This document shows, piece by piece, positions 1 to 10,916 of a stretch of 64,000 nt of DNA (positions are counted from its first letter, which is position 1; each line of letters opens with the position of its first letter). Source of the DNA: Sequoia sempervirens. Taxonomy: Eukaryota > Streptophyta > Pinopsida > Cupressales > Cupressaceae. The stretch spans positions 211,966,026-212,030,025 of the forward strand of contig VDFB02358134.1 in the NCBI GenBank assembly GCA_007258455.2. The letters run 5' to 3'. The translations under genes and the position numbers were made by a program. The notes under the pieces were generated by a model. It made no database searches and had not been told where the DNA came from. It worked only from the letters and a program-made list of their open reading frames with translations.

Positions 1-429
1 GGAGAGGGCTACAAGGAAGGTAGGCCCAATATTGTGTTGGGGGTGTTTGGCTATTCTTAAAGCATAAGGTCCTGTTGCTGGGTGTTGATCAATTGTGGAT
101 GTGATGTCAATGACATTTCCAAGATTTTGGCTATGTCTTGTCATAGTAGTGTGTGTTTAGGAAGGCTGGTTATGATTGTCCTACATTGGAAGGTTACAAG
201 GAACCTCTAGGTCAGTCTTGGAAGTGATGGAAAAATGAAGTGTTCTACCTAAAAATTTGAGTTGTCTGTCATGTTTTGTTATGAGAGGAGTGTTAGAAAT
301 ATTACCAAGTCAATGTAAACATATCCCTTTGAAAACCCTTGTAGAAGGTTGGATTATCTTCTTGAGTGAATAGTGGATTTGAGAGGTCCACATAAAGAGT
401 ATTTGAGAGAGATGTGAAAAGAGGATTGT
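1..429. other. unassigned, no gene seen
   Basis: No reading frame, LTR end or recognisable domain is visible here. It continues into the gypsy-type leader to its right and is probably part of the same decayed element, but nothing inside it proves that. Confidence 0.4.
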
Positions 430-465
430 TTTTCTCCAAGATCAAGTCTTTCCCCTCTCACTCTA

Positions 466-620
466 CATCAAGATGCGACTCTAGTTTAAACAAATGTGAC
501 TCTAAGTAAATAAGACTCGGTTTCTGACATATGCGACTCTAGTTTAAATAGATGCAACTCTAAGTAATAGTTGCGTCTTTCGAGTGAACAGTTGCGGTTT
601 TCCAGTGAATTGCAGTGCAA
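466..620. repeat. degenerate TGCGAC-type short repeat array
   Basis: Two copies of a roughly 60-bp unit begin with atgcgactctagttta at about 472 and 531, followed by variants such as atgcaactctaagtaa, ttgcgtcttt and ttgcggtttt. The repeated core is TGCGAC or its complement GTCGCA with C-to-T style decay. The array lies beside the leader-like segment 830-1262, so it is probably the leader array of a gypsy-type element. Related GACGCA-rich repeats recur at 63170-63480. Confidence 0.55.
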
Positions 621-829
621 ACTGACTCTGTTTGTTATCAAATTTTGGCCAATAACAAACAAATAAAACACAATATTTCAGTTTGATTTTGACACAAAGA
701 ATGTTTAATCCAGACAAGCACAATCCTAGGCTTTGTAGGACAATATTTACTGAGTTCTCACTTGGGTTTCCCCAACTACACTTATTCAAGGTGGATGACT
801 AGTAGCTTGATCCGACTGGCTCCCTTCCA

Positions 830-1262
830 TGACTTAACACTTCATTCAGGGCAGCCAAGCTACAGTACCCATGAAACTCCCATGGCATACTTCTCATCTC
901 TACAATGAACCGTAAAAATGTGAGATGGCTTCACAGGTCTGACCTGCTACACCAGTAAGTAGAATGTTTTTGTCTTACTAAAAACAAGGTGTTTAATACA
1001 GGCATTTTGTTTGTGGGGTACCATCCATATGGCGAGATACCATTGTTGCCCTTCTCGTCGGAACAATACTCGTGATTCTTGAGTTTTCCTCAAGAACCCA
1101 TTTCTATATACCGGTTGGAAGTCACTTAGGTTTAGCGTGCTACTGGTTTGAGTCATCTTGGGGTGAGTAATTTTTCCCACCAAGATAGGCCCAATTTCTA
1201 GAGTCAGTAATAGGTTCTCTTGCACCTAGGATCACATGAATGCGTAAGGGGAGATGATACTT
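830..1262 (-). mobile_element. gypsy-type 5' leader remnant
   Basis: The segment ending cctaggatcac...gcgtaaggggagatg is alignable by eye with the leader segments at 15680-15735, 47120-47165 and 27340-27370, which share a 'cc(t/c)a(a/g)gatcac ... aaggggagA' pattern and an upstream 'cttggggtgatgaaat'-like phrase. Those sit on the gag side of the 5' LTR of minus-strand elements, so this is taken as the same region of another copy. No coding content is visible. Confidence 0.5.
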
Positions 1263-1594
1263 CTATATACTAAATCGTAAGGGTAATAACAGAGCGTGCT
1301 TTCACACCAAACATAGTAGACAGTAGTAAATTTTAAATCCAAATGACAATTTGCTAATCTACCAAATAGTCTATTGCAAAATAGTCTTCGACACACGTCC
1401 TACAAAACAATTCATCAATAGTTTTCAATTTATTTTAGGCGATCATCTTGCAAAAGGGGTTTCAAAAACTTGTCTTCTATGATACGTCTTGAAAACACTA
1501 TGTTAAATCCTTAAAAAACACACTGCAAACTGAAAATTAGCTAAAATAAAAACACAATGAAAAACTGTAAATCAGAAATCAAACCCAAAAATTT

Positions 1595-1775
1595 CACCAG
1601 TAATATGCATCATTCAGAGCGGCAAATGCATTGTAGATTTGTCACCAGTCAATTGCATTTTGAAAATCCATAGATGTGTTGATGTTTTTCAGATGCATCA
1701 TTGTATTCGTCAGATGTGGTTCGTAATATCAATTGCATCATTTCATCTGTCAGATGCGTCATTCTGTATTATACC
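1595..1775. repeat. degenerate GATGCATC/GATGCGTC array
   Basis: Variants of agatgcatcatt, agatgtggtt, aattgcatcattt and agatgcgtcatt recur every 20-40 bases, with interspersed gtcag. The pattern has the same flavour as 466-620 and the GACGCA array at 63170-63480. It has no coding frame. It probably lies between the leader and the LTR of the same decayed element. Confidence 0.5.
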
Positions 1776-1779
1776 TGCA

Positions 1780-3104
1780 AAAATTGAATAAAACATCTAC
1801 GGTTTTGCAAAGAATGTGTCTTCACATCAAGTTCACCAATGTGACATCATGAAAACAAAAAAGATTAAAGCAAACAAATAAGTAATCAAACATCTAATGT
1901 AATCTAAAGCTAAACAACACAACATAAAGAAAGCATAAAAATATAAACACAAAATGATCTCACCCAGTATCTACATCCTTCCATGAATGACCTCGATTGT
2001 CCTTCTCTAGTTCACCATGATGGTATTATTGACCTCAGATTTTCAGTATGTGGGAAAGTATAGCTTTGATGTATGTGATTATAGCAAAATATCGAAGATT
2101 AAGAAGTTCTTCCAAAAGTCATAAGATTTTGGGAGGAGTTGAAATGATGAAGGTCAGGTCAATTTATAGAAAATTGATTGCTCAAATGACATGCTGAGAT
2201 TGAAAGATAGACGAACGATTCAGATTAAAAGATTTGACATGCATTGAGATAATTGTTAATACTGATGTGAGTGATAAAACCTAGAAGATAGAAATCAAGA
2301 TTAAATAATGATTTAATCTCTAGTTGAAAGTATTCAAAAATTGGAAGAATAAAGTTTACATGTAAAGATGAGGATTAGCATGGAGGAAACAGTCTGTTTC
2401 AAATGCAAAAATGAATTGAATTAATTAAATAAAGTTATTTAATTAATAAATGTGTACATGCAGAAGAATTAAAACAAGATAACTGATCGATTAAGATAGA
2501 GAGTCTCTTCGTTAAAAACAACCAGATATTAAATCAAGAGATGACTGACTGATTTAAATAGATCTCGAGTGAAGTGGGAATGAATACTTAGATAACTTAA
2601 AGAATTATCTAAATATAGAAGAATATGTTCAAAGTAGGTTTTTATGAATTAAATGATTATTTAATTCAACATTCAACATTTAAGTATTAATTAAATAAAT
2701 AAGATTGATTTAATTGACTAAAGAAAAGGTTAAATGAATAATTAAATAATTAAAGTATTTATTCAATTATAGTTGAAAATATGATAAAGATAAATTAAAT
2801 AAGAATTTATTTAATTTGAGAAGGATAAAGTTAATTAATGATGTAATTAAATAACAAACGTTTATTTAATTAATCAGGATAAAATAAAGATAATGTGAAT
2901 TAATTAAATAATTAAAAAGTTATTTAATTAATAGATGAATAAATGTTAAAATGAATCAATTAAATAATTAAAAGTTATTTAATTAATAGATGAGAAAGGA
3001 CTTTAGAAAGTAATTAAATAATTAACATTATTTAATCATGACCATGAAAATATGAATTATGAAGAAATTGAAGTCGTAGGCTTAGACTAAATTTTCGTGT
3101 CTTC
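1780..3104 (-). mobile_element. AT-rich LTR-like remnant (5' LTR of a minus-strand gypsy-type element)
   Basis: This stretch resembles the LTRs at 61428-62601 and 16450-17476: a mixed first half, a second half full of ttaattaaataatta palindromes, and an end near 3090-3104 (ttttcgtgtcttca) that looks like a decayed form of the terminal aggtgtctaca of those LTRs. The partner LTR lies outside or is lost. The start is uncertain because no clean TG boundary is visible. Confidence 0.4.
2400..3050. repeat. ATTTAATTA palindrome-rich tract
   Basis: Repeated short palindromes of the form attaaataatta...ttatttaattaat occur about every 50-70 bases; two near-identical units are adjacent at about 2895-2990. 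The same composition fills 62220-62540, inside another LTR of this superfamily. It is low complexity and non-coding. Confidence 0.7.
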
Positions 3105-3711
3105 AGTAGGGAACTTAGGCTTAGCTTGTGACTCAATTTCAAGATGTAAAAGACCAAACATTTCAATTTGTGTTGGTTGTTTCATGGAAGGATAGAAGGA
3201 TGTATTGGATTCAAGCTTGTTAAGATAATCATTTATGAAATTGTTCATGCTAGCATCATCTTCTCTAATGATGTCAATATCACAAGGATGACATGCATTA
3301 GGAGTTGCATGAGCATGAGTGAGTGCAATTTCATTAGGGTCATTACTAGGGAAAACTTTAATGGTGAATCTTCACCAATTGTCGAATAATTGAAATCAGG
3401 ACCTCCAGAAAGGGAAAATAGTACAAGCTAAAAAGGAGGCTGAATCACCAGGTTTTACAAAAAAAAATTCTTCTCAATTAATTTTCCTATGCATTATTTT
3501 TTTAAACTAATAAATCAAATTGATTCACCATGCAAACGATGCATCATTGGAACTGATTCACCAGTAGTTTATACTTTAATTACAAATATTAATTATATTC
3601 ACCAATAATATTATATTCCTACCATTAATTTTGGGGCAATATCGCCACTAATGATAAATTACCATTTAATTTTAGAGATATTTTAGCCTTGAATATGGCT
3701 TTTATTTATTT

Positions 3712-3850
3712 CCATTGAATCATCGATTATCTTTTTAATCGAATGACTGAGGTTGATTTTGTGACCTATATGCACGTGCCTTTTAAAAGGCACGTGTATA
3801 TAGGTCGTGGAATCAACTTGCAACCATCCAATTAATAATCTAATCAATGG
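3712..3850. mobile_element. foldback (hairpin) element, MITE-like
   Basis: The inner arms 3763-3784 and 3785-3806 are 22-bp inverted repeats with a single mismatch and no spacer, each containing CACGTG. Pairing continues outward with more mismatches to ccattga at about 3712 and tcaatgg at about 3850, giving arms of roughly 70 bases. A single transcript would fold into one long hairpin. It could be a foldback MITE or a small-RNA precursor. No target-site duplication is clear and no ORF is present. Confidence 0.6.
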
Positions 3851-3954
3851 TAAGAATTTTAGTTTTTATTTAGTCTTATTTTTAAAGTGAGATTTTAAGA
3901 AAATACTTAATCCATGTTTGCTCCAATGCATTTTCGATAGTGAATTTATGCTTG

Positions 3955-4135
3955 GTGGCAAGGGGCTCTACCCCTTGACCCCGCCTGTATTGCAAAAGGA
4001 GCATGTCAGGGCCGCTGTCCCTAGACCCCGTGAAGGGGCATTTCCCCCTCAACCCCCATAAGGGGGCTCTACCCCCTTGACCCCCGCAAGGCGCGTTGCC
4101 CCTTGACGCTTCTGGTGGCTATCGGCCCTAGGTCC
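3955..4135. repeat. cluster of G/C-rich hairpin units
   Basis: About five degenerate units of 25-35 bases follow each other, each pairing a G run with a C run, for example aaggggctctaccccttgac, gggggctctacccccttgac and gcaaggcgcgttgccccttg. Every unit ends in (t/a)gaccccg or a variant. Composition contrasts sharply with the AT-rich flanks. No coding frame spans it. Origin is unknown. Confidence 0.6.
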
Positions 4136-4439
4136 CTACTTCAATATTACAAAAAACAAAAAAAAAAGTGGGGAATTACGCTGACCAACTATGCAAATTT
4201 TTAAAGGAGATATTCACCATTGTAATTAATCTTTTTAGTGATTATTCGCTAGGATTTGCCACTATGATTATTATTTTTACCAATTATTCAGTAAGATTCG
4301 CTAGGATTTTACAATTTTTTTAATAATGTGCATAGATTCGCGAGGAAAATTAATAATTTCTTCAAATAAAAGGAAAGATTCGTCAAGAAAATTATAGCAC
4401 TTAGCCAAGATTCAGAAATATTTTACACCTTCCTCGGGT

Positions 4440-6756
4440 GTGTTTCTTAAAGTTATCCCTGGTCATTGCCAAAAACACAACTTGAAACATCAACCAAAGA
4501 GAACAAGGACTTCTACGCATTGCTTAAACACTTATCCATTTTTATATTTTTAGAGCTAAGAAAAGGAATTTGTTGATTACAAAATGCAGTAAACTAAAAA
4601 TGAAATGTTGTAAATGCAATTTTGAATTTTGACAATGCACTAAAATGAAGCAAATTAAGCTAGATTCACTAAATTTTATGAAACAACAAATTAGAAAACT
4701 GAAATAGGAAAGCAACAACAACAAAAAGAAGCCTAAAACTGAGATTTCAACTTCCAAAAAATGCAAATTAGGATCTAAGAGGGACTCATTCGCCAGTAAG
4801 GGCGAATGGATCTTGATTAAGGATTTTTGAGATATTTTTGCTTATTTTTGAGTAATTTTCAGTGGGTTTCAGATGCCAAAAAGTATAGGCCTAGCCTGAT
4901 CAGGACTCATTCGCCAGTAAAGGTGAATGGGTCCTTGATTAGGGTTTTGTAACTGTTTTTGAATTATTTTCAAGTGTTTTGTAATGTCTTTCAGTTCTAG
5001 GTCTGACTTAGGAACTTTCAATTTTAGATTTTCCAAAAATGCAATGTGCAAATGCAATAAAATGATGAATGGAAAGACCTACTTTGAAATGCAATGTTGT
5101 TTTGATTTTCAAATGCAATTTTATGAGATCTAAATGATATGCAAAATGATAGATTTTCTTTTGTATTTTTCAGATTTAGAGAATGCAAAACAATACAATT
5201 CTAAACCCTAAATGAGATGCAAGTTTGAATACAAAGTAAGAAACCACAAATGAGATCTAATTCAATGAAAATTAAATGCAAATGAATGCAAAATCTAACC
5301 TAGGATGCAATGAAAGACTTCAAAATTATAAAATTGCAATATTCAATAGGTCAGGTCCATCATTAATGATTTGGGGGAAAATAGGGTTTACCAAAATCAA
5401 AATCGTAGACCACTAATTCTCCCTCTAAATCATGTCATTTTGTGTGTGATATGGTGCAAATAACAATAAAAAAAACTAACCCTAACTGTTATAGCAACTA
5501 TGAGGGGAGTTTTTAGAGCCCAAAATGATGTGTACCTTGCTGCAAGAAGCCTATTTTTAGGTCACAAAGGACTCATTCGCCTTTAGTGGTGAATGGGTTC
5601 CTATTAGGGCTTCTAAAACTGAGATCTAGGTTTTGTTCCTTGATTCCTACACTCTCATATCCTCAGTTATCAGCTCCCAAAAACCTGTAGAAAATTATGT
5701 AGTCATATTTCCGTGTTCTTGCACTATGAATGACAACTTTGACAATTTTGCTTCCACTTTGTTCTCCTCTTGATCTTCAACCTATAAATCTGCAAATACA
5801 CATTCAAGAGAAGAATTTTTTTTTTATTGTTAGTGAATAGGGGTTTGCCTCGGTCAAGCCCCTTTTAGGTAATTAAACCAAATGATGAAATAATGAAATA
5901 GAAGCATGAACATGAAATAATGAAAATGTTGTCTTGGAGTGTAAATCTACAAACTAACATGAAGTGGCCATGAAGAATGTAGATCTTTATATCAAATATG
6001 ATGTGAAACAACGCTTCCAATAGATCCTCAATGCTACATCAACAATATTATCTCAACAACATGCTTGAATGCATTATGCCTTTTACATGATGAAATGACC
6101 TTGAGTTGCTGCAATAGAACTTTGATAATTTTCCTTTGAATGCCTTCTTGAATGCTCTTGAATGTTTCAAAATTCTCTTGTGAAAGTGATTTATTGATAA
6201 ATTGAACTTGCTAGGTGAAACAGTGTGAATTAACCTCATATTTATACTAAATATAGAGATTAACCCCAAAATTCAAATAATTCAAGCCAGGACTAGATCT
6301 AGAATTGAAAATCATTAGAATCCTACCAAAATTAAATTCAAAAAAGGTTGTCCTATGTGAGGACATGACCCATTCGCCACTAAAGGTGAATGGGTCCTAG
6401 GACAAGTTTCTAGAACCTTGCTTCGAGGGATAGAAAGAACATCAAAAACCCACCTCAAATATGCATAGAAAGGGGAGTCCTATGTGGAGAGGACCCATTT
6501 TCCACTAAAGGTGAATGGGTCCTAGCACCATTTTCTAGGACCTTGAATTTTCCAAATTAAATTTTATGCAATTTGATTATTGGGTGTCGAGATAGATCCT
6601 TCAGAATGTGTCATTAGTAAGGCTTAAACTTGAATTAAAGGGGTTAATTAAGCTCAATTAACCAAAATTAATTAATGAAATCCTCAATAAGTGTGAAAGT
6701 GTACTACAACACTTTAAAACACCATAAATAAGGTACAATTTAAGTACATTTCATTA
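4440..6756 (-). mobile_element. reverse-oriented decayed gypsy LTR/leader remnant (left part)
   Basis: Positions 5829-5885 are the reverse complement of a phrase in the + strand LTR at 33772-33820 (attacctaaacggggtttga and neighbours), and the flanks keep the same order. Palindromic units of the type cattcgcc....ggtgaatggg occur at about 4785, 4906, 5570, 6369 and 6492, as in that LTR. There are no intact ORFs; apparent frames are short. The remnant is split by the copia element inserted at 6762 and resumes at 10272. Confidence 0.6.
4780..6530. repeat. dispersed palindromic unit CATTCGCC-n-GGTGAATG
   Basis: Five inverted-repeat units with about 10-13 base arms (gactcattcgcc / ggtgaatgggtcc) and 4-8 base loops lie at about 4785-4815, 4904-4935, 5568-5600, 6365-6400 and 6489-6525. 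The arms keep pairing although single bases differ, which suggests the hairpin or a repeated binding site rather than one fixed sequence. Confidence 0.6.
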
Positions 6757-6761
6757 AAAAG

Positions 6762-7164
6762 TGTTGGTGTGAATAAAAATCTTGTACCTAGCCAATTCAT
6801 TCACTAGGTAAATTAGGGAACATATTCACATGGTTAAGTTTACCTAGGAAAAATATTTTTTCTAGAAGTCTTAGTTGGATTTTCTAGAACTTATCTTATC
6901 TAGCTATATTGCATGATTCCAAGGTATTTGGCTGTCTCATATCATAGGATTAAGACACTTGTCATGATCTTGTCTAATACAATCTCTCAACCTTTCCTTT
7001 ATAAGCAAGGCATCTCATGTACATTTGAATTCAATTGAAGCATATTCAACCATTAATCAATCTTGCATTGTGAAGCAATATTTCTTGCCATTCTCTCTCT
7101 TGTGGAAGTGGTTTTGGTCGCAACTATTCTTGGGGGTGTTGGGGAGTCACCATTTACTCCCACA
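6762..7164 (+). repeat. 5' LTR of gag-only copia element
   Basis: It runs from TGTTGGTGTG to CTCCCACA, equal in length to the right LTR and differing from it by scattered substitutions. A TATA-like tttataag at about 6998-7005 is a plausible U3 promoter. Downstream of it the LTR carries no ORF. Confidence 0.9.
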
Positions 7165-7179
7165 TGGTATCAGAGCTCC
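7165..7179 (+). promoter_or_regulatory. primer-binding site (initiator Met tRNA type)
   Basis: TGGTATCAGAGCTCC directly follows the LTR end. TGGTATCAGAGC is the standard copia primer-binding site complementary to the 3' end of tRNA-iMet. Confidence 0.9.
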
Positions 7180-8673
7180 AAGTGTTGCAGATTCCTTCCC
7201 AAATCTAAGGGTATTATTTTGGCTTGACGATATTTTGTTGGGTGCAAATTGGGGTTTCAAGAACCTCACGGTTGAGATCAAAAGGTTCTGTAGACGAATT
7301 TTGACTATAAATTCATCTATTTCGGGTAAAGTTGTTTTTGAGGCATTTTTTTTTTACTAGGTCAACATCCCAAGTGGTACGATTTTCCTATTTTTGCAAA
7401 AAAATATTTAGAAAAATATTTTATGTGGTTTTGTATTTAAAATTTTGATGAAAATTTTGTATTGTTTATTGGGCTATTCAAATATTTTGGAAAAATATTT
7501 GTAAAAATCAGGAAAATATTATATATTTCGGGCTAAATTATTTGTCAGCCGAGTACGAGTTCATTCTAGCGCAGGTGAATTTATTTTAAAGGTATTGACA
7601 TATTTTTTGTATAGCCTGATTGGTCAGCATCGCATCCTATTGGACTATCTATCTACTGTTTGTACCAGTCACTGAGGTCACATGACTACCAAATCTGTCA
7701 AATCTACAATGTACTGGTCCACACTTGCGGTGCTTGTATTCATCACTAGTCGGCATACAGATTGATCTTTGTAGGGGTACATCGCCTGTGAAATCTGATC
7801 AACGGCTTATATTTCGGCTAACTCTATCACCACGTAAGGGTTTTACATAGTGGTAGACATAGCCTAAGATCCAACATTCATGGCATTATTCGACTCCACC
7901 ATTCAACATTCTATATCGACATCCTCATTGGCTCGTGCGCAGTCCGTTGTCACATCATTCATCTCCCAGATCAGTGTCATCCAAGGATTTTTTAGGCATC
8001 GGCTAGAATATTTTGAAGCCTTTAATTGCTATCATCGCCGACTTCTATTGTTGGTCGCTATATTCTGGCGAGTACCTCGGTCCCTTTGACCTACTCTACA
8101 TTGGCAGGTACGAGCTATTCAATTGACGTCACATTAGTTTTCTTGATCTACAACAGCATATTCTAATCATCTGTCCATAGTGGTACTGGTTCCTTAAATC
8201 AACGGTATGCATGTTTTCTTACTGGGAGTTTATATATATATTTAAAGCCTTTTTAAAAAGTTTGTAAAAGTCAACTTTATTTCCTACTTAAGGCATTAAA
8301 TTAATATTTTCTTTTACAAAAAAAAGCCGACCTCAGCTATCCATGGGGTGGGGGATTTAATTTTTGCATTTATTGTCAAAACGGTCATATGCCAGACCAC
8401 ATTTTTACCCCAGGGTGCCACATTTTTGCACCGGTTTAGTCTTCTTAGACTATGTATTTTCCCCCCATAGTGCCTTTTATAGGCTTTTTTTTCATTTTAT
8501 CATAACTTTTGTAAACGGAGGCCATTTTTCAGAAATGAGATATCGTTAGAAAGCTGGAAGAGTCAAATTTTTAGTGGTGCAGATATTTTGTAGGGATTTT
8601 GTAGTTTTGTGCCTCTTTTTTTAGGTTGAAGACAAATCTCCATTTTTGGCTTTTAGATATCATATCTTTGTAA
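7180..8673 (+). other. long untranslated leader of the copia element
   Basis: There is no convincing coding frame. The segment 8495-8560 (tttttcagaaatgagatatc...gaaagctgga) is also found, reverse complemented and diverged, at about 44640-44700 in the sister element at 43408-45710. This shows a leader block conserved between two gag-only copia elements, perhaps for packaging or translation control. Confidence 0.6.
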
Positions 8674-9627
8674 ATGGGTTTCTTAATTACTTTGGAGAAA
8701 GGGAACTATAGGAAATGGAGTAATTCAATCCTCACTCATCTTGGTGATAGGAATCTATTGTCCTATTTGTTTTATAAAGTTCCTTGTCCTAGCACAACTA
8801 ATGAGTATTGCATTTGGAAAGGCTTTAGGGCTGGTGTCTTTAGAGTTATTTTTAAAAATGTAAATGATGAATTTTTGGAGACACTTGTTCACTTCGAATG
8901 TCCTCATGCTCTTTGGACTCACATTACAGAGGTGTATGGAGGCCATGATTCTTCTCCATCTCTTGAAGATCCTCTTTCCAACTCCAATGTGTTTCTTCAT
9001 TCTTTAGAGTTGATAACCCATGCTTGTGATCCTTTGGAGGAGATTGTAGACGCTTTAGAGGTTCCTGATTCTTCATCCTCTATTGATGAGTCATTGAGTA
9101 CTACCAGTCATTCATTGCAAGTATTTAATAGTCTTCCTGATTGGGATTCCTATTTGACAAAAAATGCTTCTTTGTTTGTGGAGTCTCACATTCCAAATTT
9201 GGAGGACCAATTTGAGAGTTTATCTCTCCTATTTGATGATAGTCATGGATCATCTATTGTGACTTCATGTTTGTCTTTGGATCTTGTTCAAGATCAATTT
9301 GCACTTGTTCCTAGTTTGTCATAGTTTGTTGTGATTATGCATGTACCTGATTGGATTGTGGCATCATCATCATCTAAGAACTTGGCAACACATGAGCAAA
9401 TTTCAGAGACACAATCTTCATACATATGGATTCCTCTTCCTACCAGTTCCTATCTAGAATGGGAAGCATTCTTGCAGTTGTACTTGGTGTATCTTCTTCC
9501 TAAGGGGAGAAACAATGTTTGTAGGCATTGGATTATGTTTTGTCTTCAGACATTAGCCATATTTGCAGGAAATCATATATTATGGGGGGGTATCTTATCT
9601 CTCTACTTCCCTCTTATGGGGGGCTAA
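8674..9627 (+). pseudogene. copia-type gag-like protein, one in-frame stop
   Basis: The ATG at 8674 opens a 216-codon frame that ends at a TAG (9322-9324). The same frame then stays open to 9627, about 318 codons in all, so the TAG is probably a nonsense change. The N-terminal motif LEKGNYRKWSNSILTHL and the later CPHALWTHITEVYGG have the layout of plant copia Gag (UBN2/gag-polypeptide) proteins. The rest is Ser/Asp-rich with the block WDSYLTKNASLFVESHIPNL. No CCHC zinc knuckle is seen. The same blocks recur in the broken gag at 43680-44330, on the other strand. Role: capsid protein that may let the RNA be copied by enzymes of autonomous relatives. Confidence 0.75.
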
Positions 9628-9863
9628 TTGATTGTATATACATGATGGATGTAGTCCTTAGGGGGTATCATTGAGTCCTCCATACATCATGTTTTTTTTT
9701 TCTCTTTTGGAGAGGAGTTTTGTCCCACTGTGTTTTCTCCTTTTCTCCGGTTGTGAGAGATTTCATTGCATTTGTACATGGGTACCTAACATGGCCTAGT
9801 AGCTGGGACCCATAATCATAGTTTTCATAATAATCTTCTCCCTAAGTTGCACTTAAGGGGGGT

Positions 9864-10266
9864 TGTTGGTGTGAATAAATGTCTTGTACCTAGCCAATTC
9901 ATTCATTAGGTAAATTAGGGGACATATTCACATGGTTAAGCTTACTTAGGAAAAGGAGTTTTTCTATAAGTCTTAGTTGGATTTTCTAGAACTTATCTTA
10001 TCTAGCTATATTGCATGATTCCTAGGTATTTGGTTGTCTCATGTCATAGGATTAAGACACTTGTCATGATCTTGTCTAATCCTATCTCTCAACCTTGCCT
10101 TTATAAGCAAGGAATCTCATGTACATTTGAATTCAATTGAAGCATATTCAACCATTAATCAATCTTGCATTGTGAAGCAAGCTTTCTTGCCATTCTCTCT
10201 CTTGTGGAAGTGGTTTTGGTCACAACTATTCTTGGGGGTGTTGGGGAGTCACCATTTACTCCCACA
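9864..10266 (+). repeat. 3' LTR of gag-only copia element
   Basis: Same ends and length as the 5' LTR, preceded by the purine tract at 9852-9863. It is followed by the target-site copy AAAAG at 10267-10271 and then by the resumed old gypsy remnant. Confidence 0.9.
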
Positions 10267-10271
10267 AAAAG

Positions 10272-10860
10272 GGCCCTAGATTAATGTGAATGTGTACAAC
10301 ACATTACAACCCTAAACCAAGACACAAGTAGGTTAATTAAATATCAATTATTCCCAAGTAAAATAAGACCCTACCAATATCTTCTAAATGCATATTTATA
10401 GAACCTTGTTCTTGAATCTTTTCAGTTATTGTAACTTTCATTACTCTAAGTGGGAGGTTAATAAATTATTATCCAATTCTTTTTTAGTCGAACCTTGTAA
10501 GAATTTATGACTCTTTTTAGGAATGTCATAATTGCATTACACATAGCAATTTTATTTTGATGGGAAAATGTATCACTGCTCCTTAAATGCAAGCCTCGTT
10601 GCTCTTTGTGTGTGTGAATAACCTGCAACTTCTAAGTCTTGCATTTAATTATACATCCACTAGTGATTATATTTGTGAAAACATATTCAATTAAAAAATT
10701 TCATTAATACTAAAGCTTATCCAACATAGAATCTAGCAATCTCATCACATCATCCATCGTGTTCATTTAATTCAAAGCATTCAACAACATCCTTGCTCAT
10801 TAGTTACTACTAATAAAATCTCCCCATAACTTATCTTGTAGATATGACAACCACCTCCTT
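10272..10860 (-). mobile_element. decayed gypsy remnant (right part) and AT-rich flank
   Basis: The text after the insertion (gattaatgtgaatgtgtacaa and on) continues the old remnant interrupted at 6756. Beyond about 10400 it loses recognisable similarity. No ORF of note. Confidence 0.4.
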
Positions 10861-10861
10861 T

Positions 10862-10871
10862 TCTCTATAAA
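10862..10871 (+). promoter_or_regulatory. possible TATA box
   Basis: tctctataaattc lies about 50 bases upstream of the ATG at 10917. Placement is right for a plant core promoter, but the sequence is AT-rich enough for chance. Confidence 0.35.
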
Positions 10872-10916
10872 TTCAAAGGAATTTGCTTAATTCTTCATAT
10901 CTTTATTTCTTGCAAA

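Larger units (their letters stand above)
3430..4430. repeat. scattered ATTCACC/ATTCGCT motif region
   Basis: The heptamer family ATTCACC, ATTCGCC and ATTCGCT recurs about ten times in a kilobase (for example near 3445, 3525, 3557, 3597, 4210, 4247, 4297, 4335 and 4378). It is interrupted by the foldback element and the G/C hairpin cluster. The same heptamer forms the arms of the palindromes in the gypsy LTRs at 32763-34581 and 38931-40750, so this is probably leader sequence of that family. Confidence 0.4.
6762..10266 (+). mobile_element. non-autonomous Ty1-copia-type element (LTRs plus gag only)
   Basis: Two 403-bp LTRs (6762-7164 and 9864-10266) start TGTTGGTGTG and end CTCCCACA. They are flanked by a perfect 5-bp target-site duplication AAAAG (6757-6761, 10267-10271). 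The primer-binding site TGGTATCAGAGCTCC abuts the left LTR at 7165 and matches the 3' end of plant initiator tRNA-Met. A polypurine tract (aaggggggt) ends at 9863. The interior is only about 2.7 kb and encodes one gag-like frame; no protease, integrase or reverse transcriptase is seen. It resembles the class known as TR-GAG elements and would need enzymes in trans. A second family member lies at 43408-45710. Confidence 0.92.

Noticed and set aside
7165..7179. tRNA gene fragment
   Set aside because: TGGTATCAGAGC next to an LTR end is a primer-binding site, not a tRNA gene. No cloverleaf surrounds it.
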